A stretch of 64,000 nt of DNA from Rheum nobile (GCA_027886185.1 WOAB01000596.1:682001-746000); one strand, 5' to 3'; numbered from the stretch's first letter, positions 1-10,333 are shown. A program made the numbers and translations. Notes: generated by a model not told the origin, from the sequence alone.

Positions 1-164
1 TAATGACAAAACAAAGTTCATTAATCAATCAGGGAAATGATTACACAAAAGCATAAACAACTTGACAAACAACACAAAAGATCAAAGAGCAAGCAAAGAA
101 ACAAGATACATAAGAAATTCAAGAGAAGAAGGAAAGACGGGCTAGGATAGAAAAGGGGTTCCAC

Positions 165-401
165 TCAAGACTCAGAATCCTCCTTCTGGTCTTTGTCCTT
201 TTGGAGAAAATGTTCAAGAAGCAGCGATAAAATATTCTTTATCTCGCGGAGCTCAACCAACATTTGACTTTGCACAGAGCCACCTTTTGATGTTCCATCA
301 CCAGCTTATCGCTTCAAAATCTCGGACACATGCAGAGTTCCCTTGTTCACATTCACCATATCCAGCTCGGTGACCATGTGAACTATACATTCTTCCCAGT
401 A
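165..401 (-). pseudogene. C-terminal remnant of the SIRE-type extra ORF (env-like/ORF2-like)
   Basis: The minus frame is open apart from one internal TAA (after the residues ending SEILKR), with an upstream TGA just beyond base 401. It ends in a charged tail (LQKDKDQKEDSES) and has a Leu/Glu-rich stretch before it that could form a coiled coil. SIRE-type copia elements carry an extra ORF between pol and the 3' LTR, and position and composition fit this. It shows no recognisable envelope motif or membrane segment. The assignment rests mainly on position, and an unrelated host-derived fragment is possible. Confidence 0.4.
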
Positions 402-1063
402 AACTCATTTTTCTTTTCTCTTTTTCTTTCTCTTTTTTTTTAACTCTTTTTGCAGCAAAGTAGTCGTTCCTTTCTACAGTTCCATCAAATCAACATTCAA
501 TTCAATACTTCTCATTGAAGCAACATTCACTTGCAAATATCAACGTTCAACAGACTGTTCCCTTCTCAGTTCCCCCTTAGGCAAAGCTCCATCAAGACGA
601 CTCCGAGATACTTGAGTGGATAGAAAGGCTAGTTTGGATACTTAAATTGGGTTCACACAAAAATTTCAAAGATATATCCAAACAAAAATAAAGGTAGGGA
701 ACAAAGACGATCCATATAATGATTCCCAGTAAAATTTGGTAAACAAAGAAAGGTTCATAGGGAACGTTTACCTAGATCCAGGCTTGGGACGAAAGTGCAA
801 TCAATTATTATTTTGGCTTGTAATGGAGGGTGCAAATAATCAAATTGGTTACTTTGGACATGAAATAAGATGTTATCAAGTAACCATGAAGCACACATGA
901 TCAAGAGCAGAAGTTGCAAGTAATCATGATATCATGTAACACACATCACATAGCAAGATATAATAAACTAAATTTTGCAATTAATAAGTAACATAGACAC
1001 TGTTCCTTGATTAAAAGTGATCAATCTAGCCAATCATGAAGGGAATAGTGGATAGTGAGTTCC
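402..1063 (-). other. SIRE 3' non-coding region, no gene recognised
   Basis: This stretch lies between the pol stop and the ORF2-like remnant. It contains a pyrimidine-rich run on the plus strand (about 408-450) and no domain I recognise in any frame. I see no LTR start (GGTTCCCACA on plus) here. Confidence 0.5.
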
Positions 1064-1550
1064 TCAGTTTAGAGAGATCATCCCAAGGAGCATTCTCAAA
1101 TACTCAAAGGGTTTTCTATCCAATGCTTTGGTGAAGATATCTGCAACTTGATCTTCTGTCCTGCAATGATCCATTCTAATGAAAATTTTCTCAACATTAT
1201 CACGAAGAAAATGATGACGAATATCAATATGCTTAGTACGTGAGTGGTGAACAGGATTCTTGGAAATGTTGATAGCACTAGTATTATCACACATAAAGGG
1301 AACGGTGCCAAAAGACATACCAAAATCCTCCAATTGTTGTTTGAGCCATAATACCTGGGCACAATAGGATGCAGCAGCTATGTACTCAGCTTCAGCGGTG
1401 GAAAGAGCAACAGAATTTTGCTTCTTTGATGCCCAAGAGACAAGACATGGGCTAAGGAACTGTGCCGTCCCTAAAGTGCTTTTGCAACCCACTAGGTGAC
1501 CGGCAAAATCAGCATCAGTGAAACCCACAAGTTCAAACCCACTGTTCCTT
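1064..1550 (-). pseudogene. copia RNase H domain (C-terminal pol), fused to truncated integrase
   Basis: The minus frame encodes a typical copia RNase H: a first catalytic Asp in GFTDADFAG, the Glu in STAEAEYIAA, an Asp in MCDNTSAI, and the C-terminal Asp in DQVADIFTKALDR. The product ends LRMLLGMISLN, the usual end of a SIRE-type polyprotein. This C-terminal domain is the best preserved part of the element. Upstream, at about 1550-1580, it joins integrase sequence in another frame, so the whole reverse transcriptase and the last third of integrase are deleted. The Met opening the longest frame at 1657 lies in shifted integrase sequence and is not a real start. Confidence 0.85.
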
Positions 1551-1569
1551 GGATACCAAAGGCAGAGAT

Positions 1570-2060
1570 GATCGTTCCTTAGGAGCCGAGAAGTTATGAG
1601 AAATACCATGTTCCCTGCAGTAATCAAGGAACATTGCATGCTCAAACTCCGTTCCATGGTCAGATCGAACGATGCTTAGCTTTTGTCCCAAATTTGTCTC
1701 CACACCCTTGATGAAAGACTCAAATGTCTCGAATACCTGTTCCTTGGAAAAGAGAAAGATTGTCCATGTAAATCTAGAGTAATCATCAACAATAACAAAC
1801 ACATACCTGTCCCTGTATGACTTCGTATCCTCATGGGACCACAGAGATCCATATGGATCAGTTCCAAAGGACGTGAAGTAGTAACATCAGGTTTGTTCTT
1901 GAAAGAGGAATGTGTTTGCTTCCCTCTTGCACAAGCTTCACAAACTCCATGGATCTCAGGTTTGTGGAAGACCTCAAACCAGTTCCTTCTTATGGAGTTT
2001 ATGAATGAGTTGAAGATTAGCATGTCTAAGCCTTTTGTGCCACAATTTCGTCTCTTCAGC
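1570..2060 (-). pseudogene. copia integrase core with pre-integrase zinc region, 3'-truncated
   Basis: Two overlapping minus frames carry one domain broken by a frameshift near 1800. The upstream part (1820-2023) has the second half of the HHCC zinc region (VCEACARGKQTHSSF) and the first catalytic Asp in IHMDLCGPM. The downstream part (1575-1802) has VIVDDYSRFTW and the second Asp in VRSDHGTEFE. The catalytic Glu that should follow is missing because the sequence passes directly into RNase H at about 1570. Confidence 0.85.
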
Positions 2061-2126
2061 TAGGGACGCAAAGCACAGTTCCCGTGAAGGCTTGAATGTT
2101 GTGTCAACAGTGTACACATCATTGAA

Positions 2127-2330
2127 TCAGACACCCTTCAACACGATTTCCTTGGTTTTTCTATTTCTTACGTAGCAATCTTTAGGCGTGAAGATAGTCT
2201 CGTTGTCTCCTTGATCACACAGCTGAACTACACTTAACAAATTGAAACCAAGTTGATGAACCAAACTAACCTCTTTTATCTTGATGTTTGAGTTCAAGCA
2301 GCTTCTCCTGTTCCCACTATCTCTTTGCAT
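2127..2330 (-). pseudogene. copia protease-to-integrase linker remnant
   Basis: The frame contains VSLVHQLGFNLLSVVQLCD followed by a KDCYVRN stretch. This is the usual copia segment between the aspartic protease and the pre-integrase zinc region. The DTG/DSG active-site turn is not visible upstream, because the stretch 2331-2463 is degenerate. It belongs to the same polyprotein remnant as its neighbours. Confidence 0.6.
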
Positions 2331-2463
2331 CGTTTATCTCCAAGGGAAACGGTTCCCCTAGAGTGTTGTTGAAGTGAGGTAAGGTGATCTCTATTTCTTG
2401 TCATATGGCATGAGCACGCGCATCACCTGTTGTTCCCCCTCACTTCATCCTGCATTGAGAGAG

Positions 2464-3287
2464 TTAGTGTTTAGCGACCCAAGCAAGCTTAGCTTTACCT
2501 GATCGCTTAGAGACAAATTGATATTCTCTAGGCTTAGCATGGAACATATCAGGAGATGCAACATAATCATTCAAATCAACATTGTTACTTCTACTGTTCC
2601 TTCGCTGAGTGTGCTCTGCAGTGAACTTTTGTTTCTTAGCACAATTTTTCACAACATGGCCATTGTCCCACAATGCCAACATATCTTATAGTAATCCCCC
2701 AAGGTGTACTTACGGTTTGGGACATGCATTCTACGTTGCTTGGCTCTAACTGGGTCAGGTGTACTAGGCAAATTTCCTTGGGATTGGATGAGATACATCT
2801 TATGGGCAGGTTGACCTTTGTACCAGGATTGACTTTCACTCAGCCCACTCTCCAGAGTTTTCACACGCTCTTCTAGTTAAGAGTTCCTATCCTTAGTACT
2901 CTGAAGTTTCCTATCCTTTAACTCTCTAAGCTCAGGTATGGTTAACTCATGTTTCTCACTCTCTTGTTTTTCACCCTTGTACCCCATACCATACTTGGAC
3001 TCAACAAAGGTAATCTCTTCTTCCTTAAGCTTCTACTCAACTAGAATATAGTGAATTTTGTCAATCTGAGCTTTCATCTGAGATAGTTCTCTTTCAGTGC
3101 TAGAGGAACTAGGTTTACTGTGAGTAACATCACTTTTAACACAAGGAACAGCAGAGGAACTAGCAATTCTAGATAGAGATTCATCCAATTCAATGCATTT
3201 ATCCTCAGAATTACTCAAGTCATTTTGAGTTTTAAGATTATCATTATACATGCTTTTGCTTTTTATCAAAATTGACAAGAGATTCAA
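2464..3287 (-). pseudogene. copia gag C-terminal part: coiled coil and second Cys knuckle
   Basis: Reading downward from 3287, a Ser/Glu/Lys-rich segment (about 3033-3240) with heptad-like spacing leads into a region of Lys and Glu repeats. After a stop near 3033 comes a basic segment with a partial knuckle, CWHCG, near 2680. A third frame (2464-2682) continues through NCAKKQKF to a KAKLAWVAKH end. SIRE-type gag is long and carries a second knuckle followed by a KxxWV motif, which matches. At least two frameshifts and one stop separate the pieces. Confidence 0.65.
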
Positions 3288-4528
3288 AGAAAGTTTCAGG
3301 ATCTACCTCTTGTTCTTCACTTGATGACTTCAGAGTCATTGCACACATTCTGTTGTTCCCCCATTCCTCTAGCTCGTCATCATCAGAGTTGGCACACTCA
3401 TCACCCCAGACAACAACGAAAGCTTTCTTCTTGTCGTTCCCAGTATTGTCACCATTGGTGTTGTCTGAGTTGTTCCCTTTGGGACACTTGCTACCATAGT
3501 GACCCTTGTCCTTGCAGTTGTAGCACGTAACATCCTTGAGATCTCGTTTCTCACCATTGTTCCCATCATTCCTGAATGATCTACCTTTGCGATAGAGAGA
3601 CCGCATGGCCTTGGTGAGAAGAGCAATTTCTGGATCTATACCATCCAAGTTTTCATCTTTGTTGTCTTCTATCATCTTGACAACCTTTTCAACCAACAAG
3701 GCTATGCCTTTAGGTTTAACATACTTGTCTTCTTCATCATATTTTTTGATTTTTCCAAACACTTCATGAAGTGTAAGTTCAAGAGTTTTGGGATTTTCCT
3801 TGAGAATAGTTTTGGTCATCTTGTGCCTTGGAGGAAGTCCATCAATGATGATGAGAACTTTCTCCTTGGGAAGAATTTCTTCATCCTTGACCTCATGAGA
3901 AACAAGTCTAGCCATAATTTCCTCAAATCTAGATTGGTAAGAGGAAACGGACTCACCATCAATCATGGAGAAGTTATAGAAGTCTTTCATAGCTTGAAAG
4001 CGATCAATCTCTCTAAGATCGGAACTTCCCATGTACATCTGTTCCAAAGCAGCCCACATGTCTTTAGCGGTTGCACAAGACTGTAACTTTGAAGCATCTT
4101 CAACACTAAGGGCGTTGTTGATGAACATGCGAGCCTTAGAGTTTTTCTCCATGATTCTGAAATCATGCTACTCAAAATGCTAATCATACCCCCTTCTTAT
4201 TCGTTTAGGTTAGGCTAAGGCTGAACTAGTTATATTTCTTCCCTAGCGGACTCTCCTAATTCAAGCTTCAATGATCTTCCTCACTATTTCAATTGAAACT
4301 AAGGACTACTCAAAAGCCGCTCAATTATCGTATTTTCAGGCATGGTGTTGTTCCTTTGATCACTGCTTCAGCAACTTTCTCATCACCAACCTCAATGACT
4401 CTCCAGCATTGGTAGTCGTTACTCTTCATCCAGTCGGTGAAGAGATCCTTCTAGTGTTGAAACTTTCCACCGATAGGTAGGAACGGTGGTTTGTTGTTCC
4501 CAATACCGAATTCATGAGTTGAAGACAT
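3244..4528 (-). pseudogene. copia gag (nucleocapsid) pseudogene
   Basis: Gag builds the virus-like particle. The likely start is the ATG at 4526-4528 (MSSTHEFGIGNNK), 45 bases downstream of the primer binding site. In-frame TAG and TAA stops and a frameshift follow before the long open part from 4152 to 3244. That part has the helical UBN2-type gag core (KDMWAALEQMY, FYNFSMIDGESVSSYQSRFE) and a perfect CCHC knuckle, CYNCKDKGHYGSKCP, near 3480-3525. A one-base shift near 3250 ends the frame early and the sequence continues as coiled coil. The Met at 4152 is internal to the domain. Confidence 0.85.
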
Positions 4529-4572
4529 TGTTACCTGTGAATCTGAAAAAGAACACACAATCTAGAGCGAAC

Positions 4573-4586
4573 CGGCTCTGATACCA
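4573..4586 (-). promoter_or_regulatory. primer binding site of the SIRE-like element
   Basis: On the minus strand this reads TGGTATCAGAGCCG, two bases after the LTR end. It is the standard copia PBS complementary to the 3' end of initiator Met-tRNA, and it fixes the element's orientation and LTR boundary. Confidence 0.9.
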
Positions 4587-4728
4587 ATTGTTGAATCATA
4601 GTGTGTTAGACAGGGAACGGTAAATATGTTTCTGGGGAGCGGAAATAACAGAGATTCAGTAGTAACAGAAAGACAATTCCTTAGAGAGGAAACTCTATCA
4701 ACCAACTAGTTGAAAAGAGAAAACCTAT

Positions 4729-4733
4729 ACTGT
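4729..4733. repeat. target site duplication TATAC (left)
   Basis: Matches 7100-7104 exactly. The 5-bp length is standard for LTR-retrotransposon integrase. Confidence 0.9.
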
Positions 4734-6357
4734 AACACCCCTAAATATATCCTTGAAAGGTATTACCGCCAGTGACCTCAGATTCCACATCCGAAGCCAC
4801 CCAAGGCTTAACCAGTTTATACAAATCATAAAACAACATTTATAATACGAAATGTCATAGTATTGGATTAAATCAAAGTTTCGGAATTACATCCCTAATC
4901 CAAATACAACCAAAATATATTACAGCGGAAGTCTTTTTTTAAAAATAAATGACACAAAAGTCTTGATCTAGCGATCACACGCCTAGGATCTCAACCAGAT
5001 AAAACTCTTTAAAATTCCATTTGCGTTCCTCGTCGTTTCTAGCCTTCATGGAACTGCAGTTTATCTGATGTGCCGTATGAGACGGATGACACCAGCCAAC
5101 CATGCAAGGGAATATAACCGGTTGGTTAGTCTAATGAAAGACTATGCAAGGGTAAAACAGAAAGGTTCTAAGTAGTCGTATTAGGTTAGACTCATCGCTT
5201 CTCGAATAAAAGTCGATGACGATAGTCAACCACCATACTCCTACTGAAATATACGAAAATGTATGATCAAGAGAAGACTTTGAAAGATTGAGTCTTAAGG
5301 ACACATATGAAGAGAAGATTCCAACGAATTGAGTCTTATCGAAAAGTATGACAATGTTTGGGAACATTATAATTCACACAAGCGTTTTAAAACTGACTTG
5401 ACTATTTGGGTCCACGACCAACCTCACCGCACAATGCGAATTCAGATTTTGAAGGTGGACTTACTCTAATCAAAGTCCCGGACGAGTTTCCAAGTTATAC
5501 TTCTCGCCCTAAGGTTCATTAATTATGTGCATAACGACACTTATCTTATTTAATTCCAAAACGTATATTCACGTTATAAGCTTTTATCATAATCATCTCA
5601 TCCCTCAGGATATAGAGATATATAGTCGGGAATAAATCCCTAAAAGTTTGACGCCGGCTAAGCGCACCTCCCCTATATTCGGATAGGGGATAGTCATGAC
5701 TAGAGAAACGGTGGTAGGGCTTGAACATCCTATCCACCGGGTTATAAAGAAACGGCTACCTCTCAAGGTAAGCAGCGCTCCTACGAATACTCGTGCTAAC
5801 TATATCTCAAGTGCACATAAAATCCACTACTAACTATATTTCAAGTTTGCATAAAAATCCACAACAATACCATCACGGTAATAACAGATATAATAGCGTT
5901 GTTTCTAGCAATATATACAACCTATTATAATATCTGTATTTCAATCATATATATATAATAGCGTTATTTCTAGCAGTATAAACAACCTATTATAATATTC
6001 CTTTTTAAATCACATACAGTTATCAAAACTGCTCTCAGACGAAAACAATATTCATCCCAAATTAATTAACAATTAAACAATTGATAATCAATATAAATAT
6101 GGAATGATAAGCAAGAGCGAACCGCCGCTTGCCTTAGATTTAGACGAAGCTCAACGAAGCTCGAGATGACGGATTTCCGGGTCCGAAACGAGGAAGAACT
6201 TGGATTATGGTTTCCTACGGAATGACCCATAATGAAACCCTAAGTTAGATTCGACAATAAATAGTACGAATCTTAAAGAAAAACGAACGAAATCGAAGGA
6301 ACAAAAGTCCCAAACGAGATCACAACGCCCAAGCCACCACCACACTCGCCCAGGCCC

Positions 6358-6816
6358 ACCGCGGGTGCGGTGGCCTTGACCGCGGGTGCGGCGAGGCTAC
6401 AGAGGTGAGACGCCGACGGCGAAAACTCACTGGGGAAGATGATGGGGCTCGACTTGGGTTGGTTTCGACTTCCAAACTCCTTGTGTCACTAACCACCACC
6501 TTGAGGGCACCTCCTCCTCCTATGGCAACTCCGGCGACAAAGGCAGTGAAAGAAAGAGAGATTTGAGGGAGAGAGAGAGTGGAATGGCCTCCTCCTCTTA
6601 GCCCCCTCCTTTTATAGGCCATCAAGGAGCCAAAAGGAGTCCAGCTGGCTCCCTCTCCCACCGCCTCACCGGGGACAAGATCGGCAAGCAGCTCAGACGA
6701 GTTCGGCGGAGCAGAGAAGCCATCATCACGACGCGGGTGCGGTGGGTCTCACCGCGGGGTGCGGTGGCGACCAATTCCTGACCGCTGGGTGCGGTGGGTA
6801 TGACCGCGGGTGCGGT
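6358..6816. repeat. GC-rich hairpin motif cluster ACCGCGGGTGCGGT
   Basis: Six close copies of a 13-15 bp motif with 5-bp self-complementary arms (ACCGC/GCGGT) lie at 6358-6371, 6379-6392, 6731-6743, 6751-6765, 6781-6795 and 6803-6816. On the transcribed (minus) strand four lie upstream of the TATA box and two downstream of it. Two diverged copies occur in each of the two longer gypsy LTRs (near 55930-55965 and 61180-61215). Confidence 0.75.
6608..6616 (-). promoter_or_regulatory. TATA box of the solo LTR
   Basis: Minus strand reads TATAAAAGG, preceded by GGCC. The same box in the same context occurs in the related LTRs at 56422-56430 and 61672-61680, which supports a core promoter. Confidence 0.6.
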
Positions 6817-7099
6817 CAACACAATTTTTGTGCCTTTTGCCCATTCTTTGACCGAGAAGCCCACTTTTGACCGGGAAGAATTACAGTATGGGTTTTAACC
6901 CCGGGTTAAATATATTCGTACCCGAACAATTATTCTAAACCCCAAAAATACGTCGAATGTATTTTATTCCACTCAAGGAATTATTACGGAGATCAAGTAT
7001 TTAACAGAAAGTCTGAACTTCTCTGAAAATAATTCGACTATAATACGAGTGTTTGGAAAACTTACCAAAATACTCTTTACTAAAATGAGGGGTATTACA

Positions 7100-7104
7100 T
7101 ATAC
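7100..7104. repeat. target site duplication TATAC (right)
   Basis: Right copy of the 5-bp duplication that flanks the solo LTR. Confidence 0.9.
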
Positions 7105-7871
7105 CTCTAGGTGTTACCCTAGGAGGATTTCAAACACGCGTACTTGTATTATTAATAAGTTGTATAATCTCACAAGTCTTCTCTCCACCTACTCACACAC
7201 AGTTCCTAGGTTTCTAGACCTTGAGTGTAATCAACTCACAACAACACAAGAACATAAAGAAAGCCCTAAGTAATCAAGTACATATCCGTACCTTGCCTTG
7301 GATCTCCGATCTCAATTTTGCAATAAGCTCCTTGTAGTCTTCAATGAGATAGTTGAGATAACATTTTCCTAAGGTATCCTCATCTATATATAGTGGTAGC
7401 AAAGATCACTTACCAAATTACCAAATAGTTAGCAACCCCGCTATATAAGGTAATGGTGAAAGATTTTTATTCCAACTAAACAATTCAGCTCATGAACACA
7501 TAGTTTCCATATAAAAACTTTCCTAAGACACGCTATTTAGCTCTTCTCTCTCCGAGTAGATCTTCAAATATGGTTTCCATATGTAGCAGTCTTCACCTGG
7601 GAACAGCTGACACTTCTTGCGTTCCGCGTTTGTTCCTTATATGTTGTTTCCATGTATGAAAATTTCCTTATATGAAATATATGTGCGCTTCATTCTTCAA
7701 TTTGCTTCCGTGTAATAGTTTCCTGTTTTTACAACGTTTCTTAGCACTCCTCTGATTTCTCTTCTTCATTGTTCTCTAATTCTTTCATAAAACCTAAAAC
7801 TCATAGGAATAATATAAACCATAAAAGCTAATGGTGTTTATCATCATCAAAATCAGATTAAGGTTCCCACA

Positions 7872-8194
7872 ATGTTCTATAAAAACATGACACGAGTTAA
7901 AATATAATCTATGTACTCGGTAACTAGTTAAGAGTTGTGAGTGTATAGCGTCCATGTCAATTGGTTTTATTAACGTTTAATAATATGACATTAGAGTGTA
8001 TGAAGCTAAATACATTTTATTGTACTAAAAAATATTAAATTTTATACACACTATCATACATAAAAAATGACATATTGTAGAAAATACAACAATATCTGAA
8101 AAGTATTAGTATAGTTGTCCAAAACTAAGTTGGATGTTGAGTCAAAATGATGTTGACTTATCTTAGAAAAACAAGTTAATAATGATTTTTTCTA
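7872..8194. other. AT-rich intergenic DNA
   Basis: No coding frame, RNA gene or terminal repeat is recognisable here. Confidence 0.6.
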
Positions 8195-8550
8195 GACCTA
8201 TTAATTGGGTCGGACGGGTCGGATCAAGTCGGGTTCGAATTGTAAAAAAAATCGGGTCGAATCGGGTCGGGTTGTAACGGATTTGGCTTGGGTTCGGGTC
8301 GATTCAGCGGGTTGAAAGTGCCCCTTGTTATGAATTTTATTTAAAAAAAATAAAATTTAATAAAATATTTAATAATAAAATAATTGATATAATATTGTTA
8401 TTTAATAAAATATAAAATATTTAAAATAAATGAGATATATATATATGAAATAACGTGTTTGGGTCGAGTTTGAGTCGGATTCGGGTCACGTCGAATTCGG
8501 GTTCTTCTTGACCTAGTGATTTTCGGGTTGGGTCAATTTTTGACAAGTCT
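8195..8550 (+). repeat. GGGTC-rich repeat with AT-rich core
   Basis: Two arms made of irregular GGGTCGG, GGGTTCG and GGGTCGA words (8195-8320 and 8456-8550) flank an almost pure A/T core (8330-8455). A second copy of the same architecture lies at 27740-28345 in the opposite orientation. Similar words are common in plant dispersed repeats. No TIR or TSD is clear. Confidence 0.65.
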
Positions 8551-9263
8551 AATTTTTTCCATGGAAATTTGTTTACATAAGTATAGTCAATGTATCTACT
8601 TCTACTAATGAATAATGTATCTATAGTTAAGTGTCATATTAGGAATATAAAATAATTATATATTTTTATATTATAAACAATTTTAAATGAGTATGTTTTA
8701 AATATCGCTATCATTATTTCCTAAGTTTGTTTTTATTATCATGTGTGAGTTTAATTTACTATTTTATTTTTCTATTTACATATTTAGATTGATAAAAATT
8801 AAATATATGTACATATTTTTTGAAAAAAAGAATGAAATTTATAATATTTTGAAATCTAATTATTTCATTAACAATAATTAAAATTAATTACAAAATAAAT
8901 CAACTTAAACAGGGCTCGTAATAAAAGTCGTTAATAGTTCTAAATTGGATAAGAATTAAATAAGTAATCTTTTGAGGATAAAATTTTTAGTTAATATTTT
9001 CTTAGTGGAAAAATGTAGATTTATAGATATAATAGGTTAAATATCAACCAAGAATTCATTGACAAAATTTCGGAGTTTTTTGTAAAATTAATAATTTGAT
9101 AAAGGTCTTTGTATATTAACAGTATTGGTAACAACCAGAATATTTCATAAGCATACGTTAACAAAATAGTTAACTTTATTTTTGTAAGTGATTTAATAAA
9201 AAATAGAGTTTGAATTATAGGATAAAGGGGGTTAGGATGAATGGTGGGGAGCAATAGTGACTA
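8551..9263. other. AT-rich intergenic DNA
   Basis: No feature is recognisable. Long A/T runs predominate and no frame shows a domain. Confidence 0.6.
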
Positions 9264-9266
9264 TTA

Positions 9267-9731
9267 GTGCTCGTTTGGTTGAACATGAAAAGTACAGTTT
9301 TTATGAAGTTAATTCTCATGAATTGTATCACCATGTTATTGTATTTCTTAGAATTTTAAAAAATGTGTTTGGTTAAAATGTAGTTCTCCGTAATTAAATT
9401 ACTACATTTTGTTTGGTTGAAAGTAAAAATTCGTGGAATTTTATTTCAAATTACTCTTGCAATCCTTATCCATTAAATTTAATATATATGTTGACTCATG
9501 GGTCAATAAGAGATTCGTATTTTTTTTTAAATAGAAATAAAAATGATAGAAGTGTATCTTACCCATCCCATAATGGTAAATGCAATTTCTCCATTTTGGA
9601 GGAACTACAAATCTGAAAACTTAACTTCCAGTATTTTTCTAATTACGAAAATACAACCAAACACATATATTGGACTAAACTCCATGGGATTTTTAACTTC
9701 ATGGGATTTTAACTGTCAACCAAACAAACAC
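9267..9731. mobile_element. Tourist-like MITE (PIF/Harbinger type)
   Basis: The 465-bp unit starts GTGCTCGTTTGGTTGA and ends TCAACCAAACAAACAC, which are inverted repeats with two mismatches. It is flanked by TTA at 9264-9266 and 9732-9734, the target duplication of PIF/Harbinger elements. It has no transposase, and internal GTTTGGTT words recur near 9366 and 9411. Open frames inside are incidental. Confidence 0.75.
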
Positions 9732-9869
9732 TTAGATTTACGAAATGGAGAGTTAGGATTTAAAGATGCAAATTGACCAAATTGTAAAAATGACAAACTT
9801 TATTATTTTTATTTCAATTTTTTTGAATTTTCCCCGCACCCACCCCCAAATTTTCACAATGATTTTCCG

Positions 9870-10035
9870 CTTTCTTATACTAAATATGCATTTTAACATC
9901 TTAATCATGCATTTTAGATAACAATGCAATTTAACGTATTAAACATACACTTTAGCATACTAAACATGCACTTCATGATATGCACTTTAAATGAACATGT
10001 AACATGCACGTTAGGATACTAAACATGCACATTCA
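9870..10035. repeat. degenerate short tandem repeat
   Basis: About seven imperfect copies of a unit near 20-25 bp with the words AAACATGCACTTT and TTAACATACTAAACATGCA. The copies have drifted too far to fix an exact period by eye. Similar words (CATGCACTATAGGG) occur in the arms of the adjacent fold-back MITE. Confidence 0.55.
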
Positions 10036-10066
10036 TATACTCTATATACGTGAGCATTTAATAAAT

Positions 10067-10323
10067 GAGTGCGGTTCCGGTGCGGAGCACTCTTCCCGTG
10101 CGGACGTGCGGACATGCACTATAGGGCCTTATTTGTGCACTTTAGAGCCTTATTTGTGCACTTTTGCAAAAAAATTGAAAAATGCTTGGAAAACAATTTG
10201 TAAAAGAATTTTTTTTTTTTTGAAAAAGTGCACAAATAAGACATTAAAGTGCACAAATAAGGCCCTAAAGTGCATGCTCCGCACGTCCGTACGGAAAGAG
10301 TACTCCGCATATGATCCAAACTC
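10067..10323. mobile_element. fold-back MITE, Mutator-like
   Basis: A 257-bp unit whose two halves are inverted copies. The left arm runs from GAGTGCGG through CACTCTTCCCGTGCGGACG to GGGCCTTATTTGTGCAC, and the right arm repeats this in reverse with a few mismatches, separated by an A/T-rich loop with a T run (about 10170-10225). The flanks carry the 10-bp direct repeat TTTAATAAAT at 10057-10066 and 10324-10333. Long TIRs and a 9-10 bp TSD are the marks of Mutator-like MITEs. It would form a long hairpin if transcribed. Confidence 0.78.
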
Positions 10324-10333
10324 TTTAATAAAT

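Larger units (their letters stand above)
4734..7099 (-). mobile_element. solo LTR of a Tekay/Del-like gypsy element
   Basis: The unit begins TGTAACACCCC on plus and ends GGGGTATTACA, and is flanked by TATAC at 4729-4733 and 7100-7104. No gag, pol, PBS or polypurine tract lies inside, so it is a single LTR left by LTR-LTR recombination. It shares landmarks with the larger LTRs at 51.6-62.5 kb: the opening CAGTGACCTC block, ACAGCGGAAGTCTT, the GGATGACACCAGCCAACCAT block, a TATAAAAGG box, the GTGCGG clusters and the terminal TATTACA. It is therefore a diverged member of the same family, and its promoter runs on the minus strand. Confidence 0.88.
1..7871 (-). mobile_element. SIRE-like Ty1/copia retrotransposon, degenerate, 3' end outside window
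   Basis: Read on the minus strand the order is 5' LTR, Met-tRNA-type primer binding site, gag with a CCHC knuckle, coiled coil, second Cys-rich knuckle, protease/pre-integrase remnant, integrase, RNase H, then an ORF2-like remnant. The LTR begins TGTGGGAACC at its outer end and the internal order is that of the SIRE/Maximus lineage. The reverse transcriptase is missing and stops and frameshifts break every domain, so the copy is dead. The 5' LTR is split by a gypsy solo LTR. No 3' LTR is visible, so the element must continue left of base 1 or be truncated there. The lineage name rests on remembered family features, not on a search. Confidence 0.85.
4589..7871 (-). repeat. 5' LTR of the SIRE-like element (split by 4734-7099)
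   Basis: The outer end at 7871 reads TGTGGGAACC on the minus strand and the inner end at 4589 reads TTCAACA next to the PBS. Without the inserted solo LTR and its duplicated TATAC, the LTR is about 912 bp. It is AT-rich (7100-7871) with several TATA-like stretches, for example near 7390-7400. It cannot be compared with a 3' copy, which lies outside the window. Confidence 0.8.

Noticed and set aside
1533..4152. Separate host genes suggested by the several open frames
   Set aside because: All correspond in order and motif to one copia polyprotein read on the minus strand, broken by frameshifts.
6320..6864. Minus-strand frames of 80-113 residues in the GC-rich part of the solo LTR as genes
   Set aside because: Composition is explained by the repeated GTGCGG motif. 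No domain, and both lie in LTR promoter or leader sequence.
9870..10035. CRISPR-like array
   Set aside because: The repeats are degenerate with no constant spacers, and the sequence is plant nuclear DNA.
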